A stretch of 41,768 nucleotides of DNA from Acidobacteriota bacterium (lineage in GTDB: Bacteria > Actinomycetota > Acidimicrobiia > Acidimicrobiales > Ilumatobacteraceae), in the NCBI GenBank assembly GCA_018970175.1, contig JAGWWV010000015.1, positions 1 to 41,768 of the forward strand, read 5' to 3'. The stretch's first letter is position 1, and each line of letters begins with the position of its first letter. Made by a program: the position numbers and the translations under genes. Below are positions 25,719 through 34,660 of this stretch, piece after piece. The notes under the pieces were generated by a model, which saw nothing but the letters and a program-made list of their open reading frames with translations, was not told the origin of the DNA and did no database searches.

Positions 25719-26114
25719 TCAGGCGAACTTCGACTTGATGGCCTCGGCGAGACGGCGTAGTTCGTCGGGGTCGACTTTCATCGCGGCGTTGGCGAAGGAG
25801 ACGTCACCCATGTCGTTGGCCGGTATCACGTGGAGGTGGCAATGGGGAACCTCGAAGCCGGCGATGATCAGCGCGACGCGGTTGCAGAAAAACGCCTTCT
25901 TTTGTGCTTCGCCGACGCGGTGGGCAACCTCGAAAAGCTTCGCGCGCGTACGCGGTTCGACGTCGGTCCATTGGTCGACCTCGGCGACGGGAACGACGAG
26001 TGCGTGGCCAGGCGAGATGGGGTTGATCGACATGAAGACCACGACGTCGTCGTCGCGATGCACGAAGGTGCCGGGCAGTTCACCCTTGATGATGCGCGTG
26101 AAAATGGTTGTCAC
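25719..26114 (-). CDS. HIT family hydrolase
   Basis: 131 residues with the histidine triad His91-Cys-His93-Leu-His95 in VPHCHLHVIPA and the N-terminal IFTRIIKGELP typical of bacterial HIT proteins, which hydrolyse nucleotide-phosphate bonds. Substrate unassigned. GTG 26114 overlaps the SDR stop (GTGA), so it is the second gene of that pair; the frame back to 26537 is inside the SDR gene. Confidence 0.9.
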   Translation of the reverse strand: MTTIFTRIIKGELPGTFVHRDDDVVVFMSINPISPGHALVVPVAEVDQWTDVEPRTRAKLFEVAHRVGEAQKKAFFCNRVALIIAGFEVPHCHLHVIPANDMGDVSFANAAMKVDPDELRRLAEAIKSKFA

Positions 26115-26950
26115 GAGAGGTAGCCCCCTGAGGCGCTGAAGACCTCGCCCGTACAGTACGAGCCGGCGGGGGAGGCAAGAAAGGCGATGACCTCGGCGAT
26201 TTCGTCGGCCGTGCCCATGCGGCCCATGCCGATCTGCGACACGATGACCGAGCGCATCATCTCCGAGTACTGGCTGAGCAGCGGTGTGTCGGTGTAGCCG
26301 GGACACACGGCATTGATGCGCACACCGAATTGCGACACTTCGGCAGACGACGCCTTGGTGAGGGCGATGATTCCGGCCTTTGCGACCGAATAGTGCGGGG
26401 CAGAGGCCGAGGGTCGAAGGCCGAGAATTGAAGAGATGTTGATGATGGATCCACTGCGGCGCGGGGTCATGTGCGCAAGGGCCTCGCGCGTTCCGTAGAA
26501 GACGCCGTAGAGGTGCGTCTTGATCATGCGGTCCCACACGGGGTCGGAAAGGTTGACGAGGATGTCGAGCGGTGTGGCCTCGATCGACGGGTCGAGGCGG
26601 GCCATCTGGTTGTTGACCATCCTCTGAAAGCGATCGTTGTCGGGTGGCGGTGCGATGCCCGCGTTGTTCACCATCACGTCGAGCCCGCCGAAGGAAGTAA
26701 CCGCCATATTGACGGCGTCCCTCACCTGTGTGGAGTCGGTGACGTCACAGGCGACGGCGATGCCGTCGAGGCGGCGCGCCAGCTCAGAGGCTGCGTCCAT
26801 ATTGATGTCGGCAATGGCCACACGCGCACCACGGTTCGTCAACAGTTCGGCGGTCATCGCACCGAGACCAGAGGCGCCGCCGGTGATGAGGGCTGTCATG
26901 CCCCCGAGGTCGAAACCCGAAAACGCATCGGAAACAGCGGATCCCCCCAT
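26111..26950 (-). CDS. Short-chain dehydrogenase/reductase
   Basis: 279 residues of a classical SDR: TGGASGLG (23-30) for NAD(P), the NNAG block at 95-98, the active-site tyrosine and lysine in YSVAK (Tyr187, Lys191) with serine in INISS. About 40 residues between NNAG and the following helix (PPPDNDRFQRMVNNQMARLD region) are longer than typical. The substrate is unknown. ATG 26950 has a TAATCT box 6 nt upstream; there is no Shine-Dalgarno. Confidence 0.9.
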   Translation of the reverse strand: MGGSAVSDAFSGFDLGGMTALITGGASGLGAMTAELLTNRGARVAIADINMDAASELARRLDGIAVACDVTDSTQVRDAVNMAVTSFGGLDVMVNNAGIAPPPDNDRFQRMVNNQMARLDPSIEATPLDILVNLSDPVWDRMIKTHLYGVFYGTREALAHMTPRRSGSIINISSILGLRPSASAPHYSVAKAGIIALTKASSAEVSQFGVRINAVCPGYTDTPLLSQYSEMMRSVIVSQIGMGRMGTADEIAEVIAFLASPAGSYCTGEVFSASGGYLS

Positions 26951-26956
26951 GGGCCG

Positions 26957-26962
26957 AGATTA
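26957..26962 (-). promoter_or_regulatory. TAnnnT -10 box for leaderless SDR gene
   Basis: TAATCT on the minus strand ends 6 nt before ATG 26950. The opposite pgsA-type gene starts 64 bp away. Confidence 0.55.
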
Positions 26963-27002
26963 TCCATTCGGGCGATCCGCCGGTGCCCGGCGCATGTGCG
27001 TC

Positions 27003-27008
27003 TATGGT
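27003..27008 (+). promoter_or_regulatory. TAnnnT -10 box for leaderless CDP-alcohol phosphatidyltransferase
   Basis: TATGGT ends 6 nt before GTG 27015. Confidence 0.52.
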
Positions 27009-27014
27009 GAGCGC

Positions 27015-27608
27015 GTGTCGGAACTGTTTTCTCGCCGCAGCCTCTTGACGGTTCCGAACGCCATCACCCTGGTTCGGCTCGGCTGTCTGCCGTTGTTTCT
27101 GTGGGTTCTTTTCTCACGCGACTCCCGGCTGGCAGCCGGCATCATCATCGGTTGTCTCGGTGCCACCGACTGGGTGGACGGTTGGGTCGCGCGGCGGTTC
27201 AACCAAACCTCGCCGTTTGGTGCGATTTTCGACCCGACGGTTGACCGTCTGCTCTTCATCGTCGGTTTATCGGCATTGGGTGTCGACGGGGCGGTCAACG
27301 CGGTGGTGGCCGTGTTGATCCTCGCCCGCGAGATCGGCGTTGGCCTGATGATGGTCGTGGCGACCGCCTTCGGAATGGAACGGTTCGCGGTGACGTATCT
27401 GGGGAAGTGGGCGACGTTCATCTTGATGTTCGCCGTGCCCGCCCTGACCCTGTCGAATTCGGGCATAGCGCTCGAACCGCTCTTCAGGCTCGTGGGGTGG
27501 GTCCTCGTGGCGCCCGGATTGGTGCTCAGTTACGTCACTGCGGTTCAGTACGTGCCGAAAGTCCGTGAGCATCTACGTGCCGGTCGGCGTCGCCGAACTA
27601 CGGTATGA
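27015..27608 (+). CDS. CDP-alcohol phosphatidyltransferase (PgsA/cardiolipin synthase type)
   Basis: Transfers a phosphatidyl group from a CDP-alcohol in the membrane. 197 residues with about five or six membrane segments. The signature D-x2-DG-x2-AR-x8-G-x3-D-x3-D is complete (Asp52, Asp55, Gly56, Ala59, Arg60, Gly69, Asp73, Asp77). In M. tuberculosis, pgsA2 has the same place before gcvH. Which alcohol is used (glycerol phosphate or another) is not decidable here. The frame is open from 26637, but that part lies over the SDR; the leaderless box supports GTG 27015. Confidence 0.88.
   Translation: MSELFSRRSLLTVPNAITLVRLGCLPLFLWVLFSRDSRLAAGIIIGCLGATDWVDGWVARRFNQTSPFGAIFDPTVDRLLFIVGLSALGVDGAVNAVVAVLILAREIGVGLMMVVATAFGMERFAVTYLGKWATFILMFAVPALTLSNSGIALEPLFRLVGWVLVAPGLVLSYVTAVQYVPKVREHLRAGRRRRTTV
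27599..27604 (+). promoter_or_regulatory. TAnnnT -10 box for leaderless gcvH
   Basis: TACGGT lies in the last codons of the preceding gene and ends 7 nt before ATG 27612. Confidence 0.48.
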
Positions 27609-27611
27609 CCC

Positions 27612-27992
27612 ATGAATGTCCCGTCCGACCTGTCTTACAGCGCCGATCACGAATGGGTTCGCCGCAACGGCGCCTCGGTTCGCATCGGCATCACCGACTA
27701 CGCCCAAGACGCACTCGGTGACGTTGTCTTCGTCCAGGTTCCTTCGGTCGGTGCAAAGGTGGCCAAGGGCCAGTCGTTCTCCGAAGTCGAAAGCACGAAG
27801 TCGGTCTCCGACATCTACGCACCGGTGTCCGGAACCGTGAGTGCTGTGAACGACGCGCTCGGAACACAGCCCGAGCTGGTGAACACCGACCCGTATGGCG
27901 ACGGATGGATTTGTGAAATCACCTTGACCGACGAATCAGAACTGGGCGACCTTCTCGATGCTGCTGCATACGGCAATCTGACGGGGGCGTAG
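27612..27992 (+). CDS. gcvH: Glycine cleavage system H protein
   Basis: Carries the aminomethyl group on a lipoyl arm between the P and T proteins. The 126 residues are full length; Lys63 in EVESTKSVSD is the lipoylation site, in the usual biotinyl/lipoyl fold. ATG 27612 follows the pgsA-type stop by 3 nt and has its own TACGGT box. gcvT and gcvP lie nearby, so the cleavage system is nearly complete in this window. Confidence 0.96.
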   Translation: MNVPSDLSYSADHEWVRRNGASVRIGITDYAQDALGDVVFVQVPSVGAKVAKGQSFSEVESTKSVSDIYAPVSGTVSAVNDALGTQPELVNTDPYGDGWICEITLTDESELGDLLDAAAYGNLTGA

Positions 27993-27997
27993 GCGGG

Positions 27998-28480
27998 GTG
28001 TCGTACGTCTACTGCAACCGCTGCGCACACCGGAACCCGCCCCAGGCGGCGTTCTGCAGCGTCTGCGGGGCCGTTCTCGACAGTGCGACCGACCGCACCA
28101 TCACCCTGACCCGGGTCGACGCCCTGCAGGATTCGCCCGGCCATGCCGATGACGTGGTGTTTCGCACGTCCGAGGTGCCGATTGGCGGTGCCGTTCTCGT
28201 GTCCCGCACCGGCGAGCAGTACGGCGACCGGTTCCCCCTGGGTCTCGGAACCACCAACATCGGGCGGCACCCGAATTCCGACATCGTGCTCGACGACATC
28301 ACGGTGTCGCGCCGTCATGCGCAGGTAGTGCTGAGCGAAGGTGCGTACGTTGTGCGCGACGTGGGTTCGCTGAACGGTACGTACGTCAATCAGCAGCGCA
28401 CCGACGAGACCCGGCTCTATCACGGGGACGAGGTGCAGATCGGCAAGTTTCGCCTCGTCTTCTTCGATCGGTCGGAGTGA
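27998..28480 (+). CDS. Zinc-ribbon FHA domain protein
   Basis: 160 residues: a zinc ribbon with Cys6/Cys9 and Cys20/Cys23 and a C-terminal FHA domain (about 75-155) with Arg90 (NIGRHPNSD), Ser104, His107 (VSRRHAQV) and Asn126 (SLNGTYV), the phosphothreonine-binding residues. It sits where mycobacteria encode GarA, the FHA regulator of central metabolism, but the ETTS phosphorylation motif is not visible and the zinc ribbon is added. It may bind phosphorylated partners; which ones is unknown. GTG 27998 starts 5 nt after gcvH and its stop overlaps the MerR gene. Confidence 0.85.
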   Translation: MSYVYCNRCAHRNPPQAAFCSVCGAVLDSATDRTITLTRVDALQDSPGHADDVVFRTSEVPIGGAVLVSRTGEQYGDRFPLGLGTTNIGRHPNSDIVLDDITVSRRHAQVVLSEGAYVVRDVGSLNGTYVNQQRTDETRLYHGDEVQIGKFRLVFFDRSE

Positions 28481-29382
28481 TGATGACGGACCGCGGTTAC
28501 AAGAGCATCGGCGAGGTGCTGGGTCTCCTTCTCGAGGAGTTCCCGAACGTGACGATTTCGAAGATTCGCTTCCTCGAGAGTCAGGGTTTGATCGAGCCCG
28601 AGCGCACGCCGTCGGGTTACCGCAAGTTCACCGATGCCGAGATCGAACGCTTGCGCTACATCCTGCGCGAGCAAGAAACGAACTATCTGCCGCTGCGCGT
28701 CATTCGCGATCGCCTCGACGAGTCCGGTGCGATTCCGCGTGACCCCACCGCGCCGACGAACCTGCCACCGGCGCTGCGCAACCAGACGGTTGGTGACGTG
28801 AGTCGTGAATTGGCGCGGATCCACAAACTGAACCCATCGTCTCTCGGTGGCGACGGAATCGATGAGAGCGTCGAGATCGAAATCGACCCCGTGGTGCTCG
28901 CCGAATCCGAGCGTCTGCACCCTGCTGCTCGACGCGCGGTGCCGAAGCCGACGACCCAGGCGCCGGCGGCGGTTCCGACGTCGGCCGTACCCCAGGGAGG
29001 TCCCGTTTCCCACGAGGACCTCGTCGAGGCGAGTGGCTTGACCGACGCCGAGGTTCGGATGCTCGAGCAATTCGGGCTGATCTCGTCCCGGCAGGTGGGT
29101 GGTGACACGTTCTACGAAGCCGCTGCGCGGGAGATCGGTGTGCTGGCCAAGGGGTTTCTCGACCTCGGCATCGACATCCGTCACCTGAAGTCATGGCGGC
29201 TCGCTGCGGAGAAGGAGGCTGCCCTCTTCGAGCAGCGTCTGATGCCGCTCTTGCGACAGAAGAATCCCGAGGCCAAGTCGCAGTCGGCCGACATGCTCGC
29301 CTCGCTCGTCGGTTTGGCGGGTGACCTCCGTCGCGTTCTCGTGCAACAGGCCGTTGGCCAATTCCTCGAGCCCCGCCAGTAA
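28477..29382 (+). CDS. MerR-family transcriptional regulator (Rv1828-like)
   Basis: 301 residues. An N-terminal winged helix-turn-helix (KSIGEVLGLLLEEFPNVTISKIRFLESQGLI split over residues 8-38) with PSGYRKFTD resembles MerR DNA-binding domains, but the middle has a proline-rich linker (about 150-180) and a second half with another MerR-like segment (VEASGLTDAEVRMLEQFGLI). It matches the regulator between garA and the bifunctional nuclease in mycobacteria. Target genes and ligand are unknown. ATG 28477 overlaps the FHA stop (ATGA). Confidence 0.87.
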   Translation: MMMTDRGYKSIGEVLGLLLEEFPNVTISKIRFLESQGLIEPERTPSGYRKFTDAEIERLRYILREQETNYLPLRVIRDRLDESGAIPRDPTAPTNLPPALRNQTVGDVSRELARIHKLNPSSLGGDGIDESVEIEIDPVVLAESERLHPAARRAVPKPTTQAPAAVPTSAVPQGGPVSHEDLVEASGLTDAEVRMLEQFGLISSRQVGGDTFYEAAAREIGVLAKGFLDLGIDIRHLKSWRLAAEKEAALFEQRLMPLLRQKNPEAKSQSADMLASLVGLAGDLRRVLVQQAVGQFLEPRQ

Positions 29383-29383
29383 G

Positions 29384-29389
29384 TAACCT
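29384..29389 (+). promoter_or_regulatory. TAnnnT -10 box for leaderless bifunctional nuclease gene
   Basis: TAACCT ends 7 nt before ATG 29397, just after the MerR stop; no Shine-Dalgarno. Confidence 0.55.
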
Positions 29390-29396
29390 CATCGTC

Positions 29397-29909
29397 ATGG
29401 GTGATGTGGCGCGCGTCGAAATCGTCGGGCTGCGTCTCGAACTGCCGAGCAACCAGCCGATTCTCGTCCTGCGCGAAACCGAGGGTCGTCGTCGGGTCGT
29501 CACCATTTACATCGGTGGTCCGGAGGCCAGCGCCATCCACACGGCCCTCGAAGGTACGACGCCACCGCGCCCGTTGACGCACGACCTGACGCTTCTTCTT
29601 CTCGAGGCCGCGGGGACTCGCCTGGATCGTGTCGTTGTCACGGAGATCCGCAACGAGACGTACTTTGCGGACATCGTCTTGAGCGGGCCGGGCGGGGAGT
29701 CGAGGGTGTCGGCCCGTCCGTCCGATGCGGTGGCGCTCGCCCTGCGGGCCGGAGCCGGGGTCTTTGCGTCTGCCGAGCTCCTCGACGAAGTCGGTCGCGA
29801 GGTCAGCGACGATACGCCGGCCGAGGAAGAAGAAGAGTCGGTCGTCGATGAATTCAGGGATTTCCTCGACACCATTTCGCCCGAAGACTTCTCCGATCCG
29901 ACCTCGTAG
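29397..29909 (+). CDS. Bifunctional nuclease family protein (DUF151)
   Basis: 170 residues. The conserved BFN core is seen as VYIGGPEA-like TIYIGGPEASAIHTAL, TYFADIVL and SARPSDAVALALRAGA; the last 30 residues are acidic (AEEEEESVVDEF). The family has been reported to have nuclease activity in plants, while its bacterial role is unsettled. It sits between two MerR genes as in mycobacteria. Its TAG stop (29907-29909) forms the start of the next promoter box. Confidence 0.9.
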   Translation: MGDVARVEIVGLRLELPSNQPILVLRETEGRRRVVTIYIGGPEASAIHTALEGTTPPRPLTHDLTLLLLEAAGTRLDRVVVTEIRNETYFADIVLSGPGGESRVSARPSDAVALALRAGAGVFASAELLDEVGREVSDDTPAEEEEESVVDEFRDFLDTISPEDFSDPTS

Positions 29910-29912
29910 ACT
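29907..29912 (+). promoter_or_regulatory. TAnnnT -10 box for leaderless second MerR gene
   Basis: TAGACT ends 7 nt before ATG 29920; TAG is also the stop of the bifunctional nuclease. Confidence 0.52.
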
Positions 29913-29919
29913 CGTCCCC

Positions 29920-30375
29920 ATGGGTGAGGGGTTCAGCGGCACGAAGGCCGCGCAGATCGTCGGTATCTCGTACCGACAACTCGACTACTGGGCGCGCACC
30001 AACTTGGTGGCTCCTACTTTGTCGCCGGCGTCGGGCAGTGGGTCGCGTCGTGCGTATTCGTACGGTGACCTCCTCGAGTTGAAGGTCGTGAAGAACCTTC
30101 TCGATGCCGGTATCAAGCTCGAGTCGGTCCGCGAAGTTTTCCGCTACATGCGTGAACACCTTCGCTCCGACGTCGTGTCGGCACACATCGTCATCAGTGG
30201 TTCGTCGGTCGTGTTGTGCGACGGCGACGAACTCATCGATGTGTTGCGCAACGGACAGGGTGTGCTGAACGTGTTGCCGCTCGCGGGCGTGAAAGACGAC
30301 GTCGATGCCAGCATCGTGACGGTTGGTCACCGCGTTCAGGCTGATGCCGAACAGCGTCGTGCCGCTGGCATGTGA
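29920..30375 (+). CDS. MerR-family transcriptional regulator (Rv1830-like)
   Basis: 151 residues: an N-terminal MerR helix-turn-helix (TKAAQIVGISYRQLDYWART, here residues 8-27) with SRRAYSYGDLLELKVVKNLLDAGI, followed by a C-terminal segment with alternating strands (HIVISGSSVVLCDGDELIDVL). It matches the second MerR of the mycobacterial cluster. The frame from 29725 is inside the nuclease gene. ATG 29920 has a TAGACT box. The stop overlaps the gcvT start. Effector unknown. Confidence 0.87.
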   Translation: MGEGFSGTKAAQIVGISYRQLDYWARTNLVAPTLSPASGSGSRRAYSYGDLLELKVVKNLLDAGIKLESVREVFRYMREHLRSDVVSAHIVISGSSVVLCDGDELIDVLRNGQGVLNVLPLAGVKDDVDASIVTVGHRVQADAEQRRAAGM

Positions 30376-31436
30376 TGTCGCTGCGCACCACCGCACTTCA
30401 CGCAAATCATCTTCGGTTGGGCGCCAAGATGGTGCCGTTCGGGGGTTGGGACATGCCCGTGGCGTACCCGACGGGCACGATTGTCGAACACATGGCGTGT
30501 CGCGATTCGGCGGTCATGTTCGACGTGTCGCACCTCGGCACCGTGCGGGTCGAAGGACCCGACGCCTTTGCCCGATTGCAAGAGGTCTTGACCAACGACC
30601 TGACAAAGATCTCTGTCGGGCGCGCGCAGTACACGCACCTGCTCGATCCTTCGGACGCGTCGGTGGTCGACGACATCATCGTGTGGTGGGTCGACGAAGA
30701 AGTGTTCGACGTGATGCCGAACGCGTCGAACACCGAGCGGGCCCTGCGGTATCTCGGTGGTCGCGACACCACCGCGACGCGAACCGTGATCGCGGTGCAG
30801 GGTCCGGACGCACGAAACCTCGTCGCACGTGTGTCCGCCGAGGCATCGGCCATCGGCAGGTTCCGCGTCGAACGCATCGATGTGTGCGGCGCGCCATGCG
30901 TTGTCGCCGGAACCGGTTACACCGGTGAAGACGGTCTCGAGATCGCCGTACCGAACGAAGCCGCCGACGCCGTGTGGACTGCACTCGCCGATGCCAGCGT
31001 CCTGCCGGCAGGTTTGGGGGCACGCGACACGCTGCGTCTCGAGGCCGGATTACCGCTTCACGGCCATGAACTCGGCGAGGGCATCACACCTCTTCAGGCG
31101 AATCTCAACTGGGTCGTCGGGTGGAACAAACCGAACTTTCAGGGCCGAGCCCCACTTGTCGCCGAACGTGAACGTGGCGTGTCGAGAATCCTGCGCGGCA
31201 TCGCGACCGAGGGTCGCCGTCCGGCCCGCGAGGGGAGCGTCGTGCGTACCTCCGCGGGCGATGGCATCGTCACCAGCGGCAACTTTTCCCCGGTACTCGG
31301 TCATGGCATCGCTCTTGCCTTCGTGCCGCCGTCGGTGGCCGAGGGTGACGCCGTCGACATCGACGTACGCGGCACCGTCGTTGCCGGCCGGGTTGTCAAA
31401 CTGCCGTTCGTCAGGAAGCAGGCTTCTGGGGCTTGA
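30375..31436 (+). CDS. gcvT: Glycine cleavage system T protein (aminomethyltransferase)
   Basis: Transfers the methylene group from lipoyl-H to tetrahydrofolate and releases ammonia. 353 residues from ATG 30375 (GTG 30372 is equally open). Motifs: MVPFGGWDMPVAYPTGT, SVMFDVSHLGTV-like AVMFDVSHLG, GYTGEDGLEI, GLGARDTLRLEAGLPLHGHE and a C-terminal barrel. The start overlaps the MerR stop. The 3' end overlaps the convergent small gene by 26 nt, so the two transcripts are antisense to each other. Together with gcvH and gcvP it supports glycine breakdown. Confidence 0.93.
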   Translation: MSLRTTALHANHLRLGAKMVPFGGWDMPVAYPTGTIVEHMACRDSAVMFDVSHLGTVRVEGPDAFARLQEVLTNDLTKISVGRAQYTHLLDPSDASVVDDIIVWWVDEEVFDVMPNASNTERALRYLGGRDTTATRTVIAVQGPDARNLVARVSAEASAIGRFRVERIDVCGAPCVVAGTGYTGEDGLEIAVPNEAADAVWTALADASVLPAGLGARDTLRLEAGLPLHGHELGEGITPLQANLNWVVGWNKPNFQGRAPLVAERERGVSRILRGIATEGRRPAREGSVVRTSAGDGIVTSGNFSPVLGHGIALAFVPPSVAEGDAVDIDVRGTVVAGRVVKLPFVRKQASGA

Positions 31437-31755
31437 TGCCCATCAGGTTGCCCATGGCAGCCATCGTTTGGAGCGCAAAGCCAACCTGGGGCATGACGGC
31501 GCGCAGCGGTCCTTCGATGTCGTCGAGGAGTGAATTGATGCGGGTCGCGGCCGCGTTGAGGTTTTTCATCGTCTCGGCGGTGTTCTCGAGAGTCTGTAGC
31601 AGCAACTCGATCGATCGGCGACCCTGATCGATCGTCTTGCCTCCTTCGGTGATGACCTTGGTGGCAAGTTCGACGGGGTTGATGGTGAGGAGAACCGCGA
31701 TGATGTCCTCGAGACCGGCGAACGGGTTCGAGTTCGTGTCGTCAGGATCCGCCAT
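31411..31755 (-). CDS. Conserved hypothetical protein, helical
   Basis: 114 residues, mostly amphipathic helix (about 25-95) with an acidic N-terminus; no known family recognised. Its ATG at 31755 lies 14 nt inside the end of gcvP, so the two are probably one transcript, and its 3' end runs 26 nt into the convergent gcvT gene. Longer frames to 32004 lie over gcvP. It might be a small regulator or structural protein; there is no basis for a function. Confidence 0.6.
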   Translation of the reverse strand: MADPDDTNSNPFAGLEDIIAVLLTINPVELATKVITEGGKTIDQGRRSIELLLQTLENTAETMKNLNAAATRINSLLDDIEGPLRAVMPQVGFALQTMAAMGNLMGIKPQKPAS

Positions 31756-34627
31756 GCGCGACAGCGTATTCCTCGAGCGGGGTGCACGAGCACACGAGGT
31801 TGCGGTCTCCCGCAGCGGCGTCGATGCGCGAAACGGGCGGGAAGTACGACCGACCGACCGTGCGCGCCAAGGGGTAGAGGCCAGTCGTGCGATCGTACGA
31901 GCGGGTCCAGTCACCGACCGTGTCGCTGACGGTGTGGGGGGCATGACGCAGCGGCGAGTCCTCGATTGTGGAGCGGCCCGCCTCGACGTCGGCGATCTCC
32001 GCACGAATCGCCAGCATCGCGTCGACGAAGCGGTCGAGCTCGGCCTTTTCTTCGCTTTCGGTTGGCTCGACCATCAGCGTGCCGGCAACCGGAAAACTGA
32101 CCGTCGGGGCGTGGAAGCCATGGTCGATGAGGCGTTTTGCGACGTCGTCGATGGTGACGCCAGTCGACTTTCCGAGTGGTCGCAGATCGAGAATGCATTC
32201 GTGTGCGACACGTCCGTTTTTTCCGCGGTACAGCACGGGAAATGCATCGCCGAGCCGCGCGGCGATGTAGTTGGCGTTCAGAATCGCGCGCTGTGTCGCG
32301 CGACGCAGGCCCGCACCGCCCATCATTGCGATGTACATCCACGGAATCGGCAGGATGCCCGCCGAACCGTGTGGTGCGGCCGACACCGGCCCAACCCGAT
32401 GCGTGGGGTCGGGTTGGGGAGTGTTGAAGTCGATGACAGCGGGAAGAAACGCGGCAAGGTGTTCGCGCACCGCCACGGGTCCGACACCCGGGCCGCCACC
32501 ACCGTGGGGAATACAAAAGGTCTTGTGGAGGTTGAGGTGGCTGACGTCGGCGCCGAACTTGCCCGGCTTGGCGAGACCGACAAGAGCATTCAGGTTGGCG
32601 CCGTCGACGTATACCTGGCCGCCCGCGTCGTGCACCATGCCGCAGATTTCGACGACCGCGGTTTCGTACACACCGTGGGTGGACGGATAGGTGATCATGA
32701 GGGCAGCGAGACGCTCGCCCGCGAGTTCGATGTTGCGCCGCAGGTCGTCGACGTCGACGTTGCCTTCGTCGTCGCACTTGACAACGGCGACTTTCATGCC
32801 CGCCATGACGGCGCTCGCCGCGTTCGTGCCGTGTGCCGACGACGGAATGAGGCAAACGTCACGTGTCGTGTCGCCACGTGACACGTGGTAGGCGCGGATG
32901 GCGAGCAGGCCGGCAAATTCACCCTGGCTTCCGGCATTTGGCTGCAGGCTGACAGCGTCGTACCCCGTGGCCTCGCAGAGCCAATCCTCGAGCTGCGTGA
33001 TCATCTCGAGCGAACCGGCTCGCGTTTCTTCGGGAGCGAACGGATGGAGCGAGGCGAACTCGGGCCAGGTAACAGGAATCATTTCCGAGGTGGCGTTGAG
33101 TTTCATCGTGCATGAACCGAGCGGAATCATCGTGCGGTCGAGGGCGAGGTCCTTGTCGGCGAGGCCGCGCAGGTAGCGCAGCATTTCGTGCTCGGTGCGA
33201 TGTGCCCGGAAGGCGTGATGATCGAGGAACGCGTCGGTTCGCAACGAATCAAGTGGGCTCTCGTGTGCGTCGGTCCAGAGCTTGTCGATGAGGTCGGCGC
33301 AACCGAAGAACCCGGCGATCGTCCGAATGTCGTCACGGGTCATGGTTTCGTCGATTGCGATACCGACGGTGTCGTCGGAGGTGTGGCGAAGGAACCAACC
33401 CTCGTTGCGGGCGATACGGATGATGACGTCGGCCTCGCCCTTGGGTTCGACGGTGAGCGTGTCGAACCAGGTGTCGTTCAACACCTCGTGGCCTGCCGAC
33501 GACAGGGCTTCGGCGAGGATCGTGGTGTACGCGTGCACGCGGGAGGCGATTTCGACCAGACCTTCGCGACCGTGCCACGCGGCGTAGAGGCCGGCCATGT
33601 TGGCGAGCAGCACCTGGGCGGTGCAGATGTTCGATGTCGCCTTCTCCCGGCGGATGTGTTGCTCGCGGGTTTGTAGCGCGAGGCGAAGTGCCGGACGACC
33701 CGCAGTGTCGACGCTGACGCCGACGAGGCGTCCCGGTAGGGAGCGGACATGTTGCTCACGAATTGCAAGGAACGCGGCATGCGGTCCTCCCATGCCCATC
33801 GGTACCCCGAAGCGCTGCGACGTGCCGATTGCCGCGTCGAAGCCGAGATGGCCCGGCGGTGTGATGAGGCACAACGCGAGAAGGTCGGCCGCGGCGATCG
33901 CGAGGGCTCCGACTCCGTGTGCGTCGTCGGCGATTCGACGCATCGACTCTGCGGTTGGAACGGCGCCGGACAGTCCGGGGACGGACACGAGCACGCCGAA
34001 CGGCTTGGCTTGTGCGATGTCGGATGCGGGTCCGACCTGGATCTCGATGCCCAACGGTTCGGCACGAGTGTGCAGGACGGCGAGCGTCTGGGGCAACGTG
34101 TCCTCGACGACGAAGAAGACGTCGGAGTCGACCGAGGATGCGCGGTGGGCCATGGTCATTGCCTCGGCCGCGGCCGTCGCCTCATCGAGCAATGACGCGT
34201 TCGCGACGTCGAATCCCGTGAGTTCGGCGACCATGGTTTGGTAGTTGAGGAGGGCCTCGAGGCGTCCTTGGGAAATTTCCGGCTGGTACGGGGTGTAAGC
34301 GGTGTACCAGGCAGGGTTCTCGAGCACGTTGCGTTGGATGACGGCGGGCGTGATTGTGCCGTAATAACCCATTCCGATGGCGCTGCGTCCGACTTCGTTC
34401 TTCGACGCGAGCTCGCGCAGGGTCCGCAAAGCCGCCTGTTCCGACAGACCTTCATCGATTGACAAGCCGTCGGTCAGTGCGATGACCTCGGGAACCGTTT
34501 GGCGAGCGAGGTCGTCGAGGTCGACCGCGCCGACTGTGGCGAGCATCGTTGCGAGATCGGTCGGGTCGGCACCCATGTGGCGACGCTCGAAGTTTTCTTC
34601 ACCGAAATGTGAGGGTGACAGACGCAC
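31742..34627 (-). CDS. gcvP: Glycine dehydrogenase (decarboxylating), P protein
   Basis: PLP enzyme that decarboxylates glycine and loads lipoyl-H. 961 residues in one chain, typical of single-subunit GcvP. Both halves have the aminotransferase-like fold; the second holds the PLP lysine in [15 protein letters not shown] near residue 702. GTG 34627 is preceded by AGGAG and a 5-nt spacer, giving a true ribosome binding site, unlike most neighbours. A frame to ATG 34687 lies inside the riboswitch and is rejected. Transcription passes through a tandem glycine riboswitch, so expression likely rises with glycine. Confidence 0.97.
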   Translation of the reverse strand: MRLSPSHFGEENFERRHMGADPTDLATMLATVGAVDLDDLARQTVPEVIALTDGLSIDEGLSEQAALRTLRELASKNEVGRSAIGMGYYGTITPAVIQRNVLENPAWYTAYTPYQPEISQGRLEALLNYQTMVAELTGFDVANASLLDEATAAAEAMTMAHRASSVDSDVFFVVEDTLPQTLAVLHTRAEPLGIEIQVGPASDIAQAKPFGVLVSVPGLSGAVPTAESMRRIADDAHGVGALAIAAADLLALCLITPPGHLGFDAAIGTSQRFGVPMGMGGPHAAFLAIREQHVRSLPGRLVGVSVDTAGRPALRLALQTREQHIRREKATSNICTAQVLLANMAGLYAAWHGREGLVEIASRVHAYTTILAEALSSAGHEVLNDTWFDTLTVEPKGEADVIIRIARNEGWFLRHTSDDTVGIAIDETMTRDDIRTIAGFFGCADLIDKLWTDAHESPLDSLRTDAFLDHHAFRAHRTEHEMLRYLRGLADKDLALDRTMIPLGSCTMKLNATSEMIPVTWPEFASLHPFAPEETRAGSLEMITQLEDWLCEATGYDAVSLQPNAGSQGEFAGLLAIRAYHVSRGDTTRDVCLIPSSAHGTNAASAVMAGMKVAVVKCDDEGNVDVDDLRRNIELAGERLAALMITYPSTHGVYETAVVEICGMVHDAGGQVYVDGANLNALVGLAKPGKFGADVSHLNLHKTFCIPHGGGGPGVGPVAVREHLAAFLPAVIDFNTPQPDPTHRVGPVSAAPHGSAGILPIPWMYIAMMGGAGLRRATQRAILNANYIAARLGDAFPVLYRGKNGRVAHECILDLRPLGKSTGVTIDDVAKRLIDHGFHAPTVSFPVAGTLMVEPTESEEKAELDRFVDAMLAIRAEIADVEAGRSTIEDSPLRHAPHTVSDTVGDWTRSYDRTTGLYPLARTVGRSYFPPVSRIDAAAGDRNLVCSCTPLEEYAVAHGGS

Positions 34628-34660
34628 GTTTTCTCCTGACGGATGGTTGAAGTGCGCCCC

